A stretch of DNA of 64,000 nt. Source: Ornithinibacillus halophilus. GTDB lineage: Bacteria; Bacillota; Bacilli; Bacillales; Amphibacillaceae. Positions 60,098-64,000 of the stretch are shown here, piece by piece. The stretch lies in NCBI RefSeq assembly GCF_900129485.1, contig NZ_FQVW01000005.1, positions 1-64,000 of the forward strand, written 5' to 3'. The translations under genes were made by a program, and so were the position numbers. Each line of letters opens with the position of its first letter. Position 1 is the first letter of the stretch. The notes beneath the pieces are model-generated. The model was not told the origin of the DNA. It saw only the letters and a program-made list of their open reading frames with translations, and made no database searches.

Positions 60098-63097
60098 GTG
60101 GATTTTAAACAATTCTTCCAATCATTTGGTAAAAAAGTCGTTACCTTTTGGAAAACAGGAAAACTACAGCGTATATTGCGAATTACATATGATGTATCGT
60201 GGAATGTTATTTTATTTTTTATCATTTTAGGCACTATTGGACTATTTGTCGGAGTAGGTATCGGTGCTGGTTATTTTGCATCCTTAGTTAAAGACGAAGA
60301 AGTCCGTTCCTACGATAGTATGGAAAAGGCAATATATAACTATGAAGAAACATCTCAGTTATATTTTGCGAACAATATTTATATCGGTGATATTCGCTCA
60401 GACCTTCACCGTGAAGAAACTTCTTTAGACCAAATTTCCCAAACCTTAATTGATGCAGTAATCGCAACTGAAGATGAATACTTCAATGAACATAAGGGAA
60501 TCGTTCCAAAAGCGATTGTACGAGCATTATTACAAGAATTTACGAATGCTGAAATGAAGTCAGGTGGTAGTACACTGACTCAACAGTTAATTAAAAATCA
60601 GATCCTCACAAATGAAGTCTCTTTTGAGAGAAAAGCAAAAGAAATGCTACTAGCTTTAAGACTTGAGCGTTTCTTTGAGAAAGATGAAATATTAGAAGCC
60701 TATCTTAATATTGTACCTTACGGAAGAGATTCCCTTGGTAGAAATATTGCTGGTGTTCAAACAGCTTCTCAAGAGATTTTTGGTGTAGAAGCTAATGAAT
60801 TAAATTTAGCACAAGCAGCTTATTTGGCAGGACTACCACAAAGTCCTTCCTATTATACTCCGTTCAAGAGTTTAGGTGATGGTGGTGGACTAAAATCAGA
60901 AGAAGGTATTGAACCTGGTATTACACGTATGAAAGTCGTTCTGAATCGAATGTTAGAAATGGAAAAGATAAATGAGAGGGAATATCAAAAAGCTCTAGCC
61001 TATGATATTACAAAGGACTTTATTATTGAAACAGACTCGCCTTCAGAGACGTATCCATATCTAGTGAATGAATTAGAAAGAAATGCAACTAGAATTATTA
61101 GAAATCTATTGGCAGAAGAAGATGGGTATTCTCCAGAAGACCTAGAAGAAGATGATGAATTAAAGGTTCATTACCAAATGTTAGCCGACCGTGATTTAAG
61201 ACAAAATGGTTATCAAATTCATTCAACGATTGATAAAGATATTTATGATGCTTTCCAAAAGGTTGTAAAAGACTATGAGCACTATGGTCCTGATTGGACA
61301 TACGCCTTAAAACATCCTGAAACAGGTGAACCTATCATTGATGAAGAAACAGGTGAAGTAAAAACCGTAACTGAAATGGTTCAAACAGCTGGAATGTTAT
61401 TTGAAAATTCAACAGGTAAAATTTTAGCATTCATTGGTGGTAGAGAATACAGTTTAGAAGATCAATGGAACTATGCCACTCAATCTGTAAGGCATAATGG
61501 TAGTACGATGAAGCCATTATTAGTATACGGTCCAGCTATTGAAAAAGGATATATACAACCAGGAACTCCTGTGGCAGATGTAGAAACAACTTTTAAAATC
61601 CCAGGGCGAGATGATTGGACACCTAAGAACTATTCTAGGGGACGTTTCTACGGAATTGTACCAGCAAGACAAGCATTACAACATTCCTATAACGTAGCTA
61701 CAGCAAGAATCTATTCAATGATTGTTGAAGAAGATCCAGCTAGAGAGTATTTACCGAAATTAGGATTCACTACTTTATCAGAAGAAGATTATGACATTTT
61801 ATCTCTTGCATTAGGTGCTATGTCTAAAGGAGTAAAAATAGAAGAAAATATTAATGCATTTTCCACTTATGGTAATAATGGAAAATTTGTTGATGGTTAT
61901 ATGATTGAAAAGATTACGACAACGGATGGCGAAATTGTTTATCAGCATGAGTCACCAGAACCAGTTGAAGTCTATTCAGAACAAACCAATTATTTAGTAT
62001 TAGATATGATGCGTAGTGTTATCAATAATGGAACTGCATCCCGTTTACGTAGTTGGTTAACACATAATAATGTCGATTGGGCTGGTAAAACGGGAACTTC
62101 CGACAATGATCATGATTTGTGGTTTATTGCAACTAATCCAAATGTTACTTTTGGTACATGGCTCGGGTATGATACACAATATTCATTAGACTGCCCTTCA
62201 TGTGCATTACCAAACAGTCAGCGTAATCAACTGCTATGGGCAGAATTAGTTAATGCTGCAACAGAAGTAAGGCCTGATCTGATGGCACCTTCCAATCGTT
62301 TCGAACAACCTGGTGGTGTCGTGTCACGAAGTGTATGTGCAATATCTGGTATGCTTCCATCCGAATTATGTTCCGAACTAGGATTAATCACAACGGATCT
62401 ATTTAACTCAAACTATATACCAAATGAAGTTGATGATAGTCTCATTAGAGGGGCGTTTGTAACAGTAGACGGAAATAGAGTCGTAGCTGGAGCAAACACA
62501 CCTGAGGAATTTGTTGATGGTGATGGAATTGCTTTTAATCCAGAGTTTCTAGAAAGAAATGATTATAATGAGTTAGAAGATATTCGATCATTGTTCCCAA
62601 GTAGCAATCGTTCAGCATGGGAAAGAATAGGCATCCCAAGTACAGATGATACGATTAAAGTTGAGGATGATGGTAAGAGTCCTTCTAGGCCAAGTTCTGT
62701 TGACTTATCAGGTACAACTCTTTCTTGGAAAAAATCAAACAGTAAAGATGTGGTTGGCTATCGAATCTTCCGTGCTACTAAACCTGAAGCCAAATTTGAA
62801 TTAATAGGTAGTACGACAGAAACGGAATTTTCTATTCCTAATATTGATGGCGTTTATCATGTGAAAGCCGTCGACTATTTTGGGTTAGAATCATCTACCT
62901 CTGAGTCCGTCATAAAAGGTGAATTCCAAGAAGACAGTGACGACAACGACGGTTCAAATCGTGATGATTCCAATGAGGAAGAGAATCAGGATGAAGATGA
63001 TAATCAAGGTGAAGATGATAAAACTGACCAAGATAATTCAAATGAAGAGAATGATGGCGAAGGAACAGACGAAGAAGAAGGACCAAATAATGAATAG
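60098..63097 (+). CDS. Class A penicillin-binding protein (PBP1A family)
   Basis: A 999-aa bifunctional murein synthase. Membrane helix about 37-62; transglycosylase domain (about 85-265) with ATEDEYFNEHKG and GGSTLTQQLIKNQ; transpeptidase domain with STMK, SYN and KTGTS motifs; an FN3-like module (about 865-945) and a very acidic Asp/Glu/Asn-rich tail of 50 residues. It polymerises and cross-links peptidoglycan outside the membrane. The start is GTG at 60098 with AGGAGG 7 nt upstream. The acidic tail suits a halotolerant organism. Confidence 0.94.
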   Translation: MDFKQFFQSFGKKVVTFWKTGKLQRILRITYDVSWNVILFFIILGTIGLFVGVGIGAGYFASLVKDEEVRSYDSMEKAIYNYEETSQLYFANNIYIGDIRSDLHREETSLDQISQTLIDAVIATEDEYFNEHKGIVPKAIVRALLQEFTNAEMKSGGSTLTQQLIKNQILTNEVSFERKAKEMLLALRLERFFEKDEILEAYLNIVPYGRDSLGRNIAGVQTASQEIFGVEANELNLAQAAYLAGLPQSPSYYTPFKSLGDGGGLKSEEGIEPGITRMKVVLNRMLEMEKINEREYQKALAYDITKDFIIETDSPSETYPYLVNELERNATRIIRNLLAEEDGYSPEDLEEDDELKVHYQMLADRDLRQNGYQIHSTIDKDIYDAFQKVVKDYEHYGPDWTYALKHPETGEPIIDEETGEVKTVTEMVQTAGMLFENSTGKILAFIGGREYSLEDQWNYATQSVRHNGSTMKPLLVYGPAIEKGYIQPGTPVADVETTFKIPGRDDWTPKNYSRGRFYGIVPARQALQHSYNVATARIYSMIVEEDPAREYLPKLGFTTLSEEDYDILSLALGAMSKGVKIEENINAFSTYGNNGKFVDGYMIEKITTTDGEIVYQHESPEPVEVYSEQTNYLVLDMMRSVINNGTASRLRSWLTHNNVDWAGKTGTSDNDHDLWFIATNPNVTFGTWLGYDTQYSLDCPSCALPNSQRNQLLWAELVNAATEVRPDLMAPSNRFEQPGGVVSRSVCAISGMLPSELCSELGLITTDLFNSNYIPNEVDDSLIRGAFVTVDGNRVVAGANTPEEFVDGDGIAFNPEFLERNDYNELEDIRSLFPSSNRSAWERIGIPSTDDTIKVEDDGKSPSRPSSVDLSGTTLSWKKSNSKDVVGYRIFRATKPEAKFELIGSTTETEFSIPNIDGVYHVKAVDYFGLESSTSESVIKGEFQEDSDDNDGSNRDDSNEEENQDEDDNQGEDDKTDQDNSNEENDGEGTDEEEGPNNE

Positions 63098-63114
63098 TAT
63101 ATTAATATTTTTTA

Positions 63115-63147
63115 GAGAAGAGTATATGCTCTTCTCTTTTTTTAATT
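63115..63147 (+). terminator. Intrinsic terminator of the PBP gene
   Basis: AGAGAAGAGTATATGCTCTTCTCT forms a 10-bp stem with TTTTTTT, 15 bp after the PBP stop. Confidence 0.92.
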
Positions 63148-63277
63148 AGAAGATGATTTTAGCTACAATGCATATTTAACCAATAGAAAACAATAATATA
63201 TGATTCAAATTTGAACAGAGTAATAATTTATACTGCATTAAATCTGGAAAACACTAAAAATTTAAACGATTATCCTG

Positions 63278-63283
63278 TATAAT
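63278..63283 (+). promoter_or_regulatory. -10 element upstream of acuA
   Basis: TATAAT preceded by TG gives an extended -10 at 63278-63283, 18 bp before the leader TTG. The -35 is unclear. A weak cre-like box, TTTAAACGATTATC (63262-63275), overlaps it. Confidence 0.4.
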
Positions 63284-63301
63284 AGTCTTAAGGAGAAAAT
63301 A

Positions 63302-63322
63302 TTGCTGGTGGTGAAGCCGTGA
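63302..63322 (+). other. Six-codon leader ORF overlapping acuA start
   Basis: TTG-CTG-GTG-GTG-AAG-CCG-TGA runs from 63302, with AAGGAG exactly 6 nt upstream, and its stop codon overlaps the acuA GTG as GTGA. The acuA GTG has no separate good ribosome site, so the mini-ORF may deliver ribosomes by termination-reinitiation. The sequence is certain; its translation is inferred. Confidence 0.4.
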
Positions 63323-63972
63323 ATCATGTAAAGAAATATCACAAAAAAATAATAACAACTAAAGAAGATTCCATTATTATTGAAGGTCCAGTTCCCTCGT
63401 CTGAACTTAGTAATTATAAATTTCATGAGGACTTAATAGCATTTCGTCCTGCACAGCAACAATTTGAAGCAATAAAAGGTATTGCTGATTTATCAGAAGG
63501 TCGAATTATTATTGCAAGAAAAGACGATCTTATTGTTGGTTATGTTACATATCTACACCCGGACCCATTAGAAAGATGGTCAACATTCAATATGGAAAAT
63601 CTAATTGAACTTGGTGCGATTGAGATTATTCCAAGTTATCGTGGTGTTGGAGTAGCTTCAAACTTATTGAGGGTATCCATGTTAGATGAATTCATGGAGA
63701 ATTATATTATTATTTCAACTGAGTATTATTGGCACTGGGACTTAGACGGTACAAAACTAAGTATATGGGAATATCGAAAAGTAATGGAAAAAATGATGGC
63801 TGCAGGAGGACTACTCCCTGCCCCAACAGATGATCCTGAAATAATTTCCCATCCAGCAAATTGTCTAATGGTACGTATTGGTAAAAATGTTGACGAAGAT
63901 TCCATTAAAAGATTTGATACACTTCGTTTCTTACAAAGACATCGCTATCGTAATATGAGGGAGGGGATTTAG
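63319..63972 (+). CDS. acuA: Acetoin utilization acetyltransferase AcuA
   Basis: A 217-aa GNAT acetyltransferase that acetylates and inactivates acetyl-CoA synthetase (AcsA) in B. subtilis. The acetyl-CoA loop is PSYRGVGVASNLL, followed by TEYYWHWDLDGTKLSIWEYR and SHPANCLMVRIGKNVDED, all typical of AcuA. The start is GTG at 63319. First gene of acuABC. In B. subtilis its target acsA is the neighbouring divergent gene; here that place is taken by a PBP gene. Confidence 0.92.
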   Translation: MNHVKKYHKKIITTKEDSIIIEGPVPSSELSNYKFHEDLIAFRPAQQQFEAIKGIADLSEGRIIIARKDDLIVGYVTYLHPDPLERWSTFNMENLIELGAIEIIPSYRGVGVASNLLRVSMLDEFMENYIIISTEYYWHWDLDGTKLSIWEYRKVMEKMMAAGGLLPAPTDDPEIISHPANCLMVRIGKNVDEDSIKRFDTLRFLQRHRYRNMREGI

Positions 63973-64000
63973 TTGAAAGTTGAAGAAATCATGAATCGAA
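63973..64000 (+). CDS. acuB: AcuB, N-terminal fragment (cut by window edge)
   Basis: Starts with TTG at 63973, directly after the acuA stop, with GGGAGGGGA upstream. Only nine codons (MKVEEIMNR) are in the window. They fit the start of a CBS-domain protein (EIM motif) and the acuA-acuB-acuC order. The rest is outside the window. Confidence 0.75.

Overview
The window is a low-GC chromosomal segment of an endospore-forming member of the Bacillaceae, most like the Oceanobacillus/Virgibacillus/Ornithinibacillus group. Three things point there: the gene order follows the Bacillus subtilis phoPR-mdh-icd-citZ ... dnaE ... ackA ... rpsD-tyrS-acuAB backbone; sporulation genes are present (ytrH, ytrI, gerW/ytfJ, an alpha/beta-type SASP gene, refZ); and strong AGGAGG-type ribosome binding sites are found throughout. 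The species cannot be fixed from the sequence alone.

Layout. 1-2640: the end of a 52-bp repeat array, then an ECF sigma factor and a large membrane anti-sigma-like protein (minus strand). 2.9-9.5 kb: phoP-phoR, a MaoC-like hot-dog protein and the TCA genes citZ-icd-mdh. 9.8-22.0 kb: ytvI, fxsA, then glycolysis, lipid and replication genes transcribed leftward (dnaE, malS, a FadR-type GntR regulator, accD, accA, pfkA, pyk). A GntR-type palindrome sits on the malS promoter. 22.1-26.5 kb: ytrH-ytrI, nrnA, ytpI, ytoI and small genes.

26.6-36.9 kb is the accessory highlight, a complete type IV pilus locus. A leftward operon encodes two minor prepilins, PilB, PilT, PilC, the major pilin, the prepilin peptidase and PilM-PilN-PilO. 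Two rightward genes start 60 bp away and encode paralogous prepilins whose C-termini look like beta-solenoid (bactofilin-like) domains with six cysteines in matching positions. They are candidate modular tip pilins or adhesins and are the best novelty candidates here. PilB carries an MshEN-like N-terminus (possible c-di-GMP sensor), and a GAF-GGDEF protein with an intact GGEEL motif lies 18 kb away.

37.0-54.3 kb returns to backbone: ytkL, ald, a universal stress protein, moaB, an 11-unit 52-bp repeat array with the same period as the one at the window start, ackA-ytxK-tpx-ytfJ-ytfI, nadK2, a SASP gene, thiI-nifZ, ezrA, refZ, a free-methionine-sulfoxide reductase and the GGDEF protein. 54.6-64 kb: rpsD with an S4-type leader, an Xaa-Pro peptidase/sodium symporter pair, tyrS with a T-box, a class A PBP, acuA and the first codons of acuB.

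Non-coding structure is rich: two 52-bp tandem arrays, a 21-bp-phased TATCG repeat, four copies (one full, three shrunken) of a dispersed GCGC-rich element, many intrinsic terminators, a T-box, candidate cre sites and a near-perfect SigG promoter. Start codons were moved inward from the longest ORF wherever the ribosome binding site required it.
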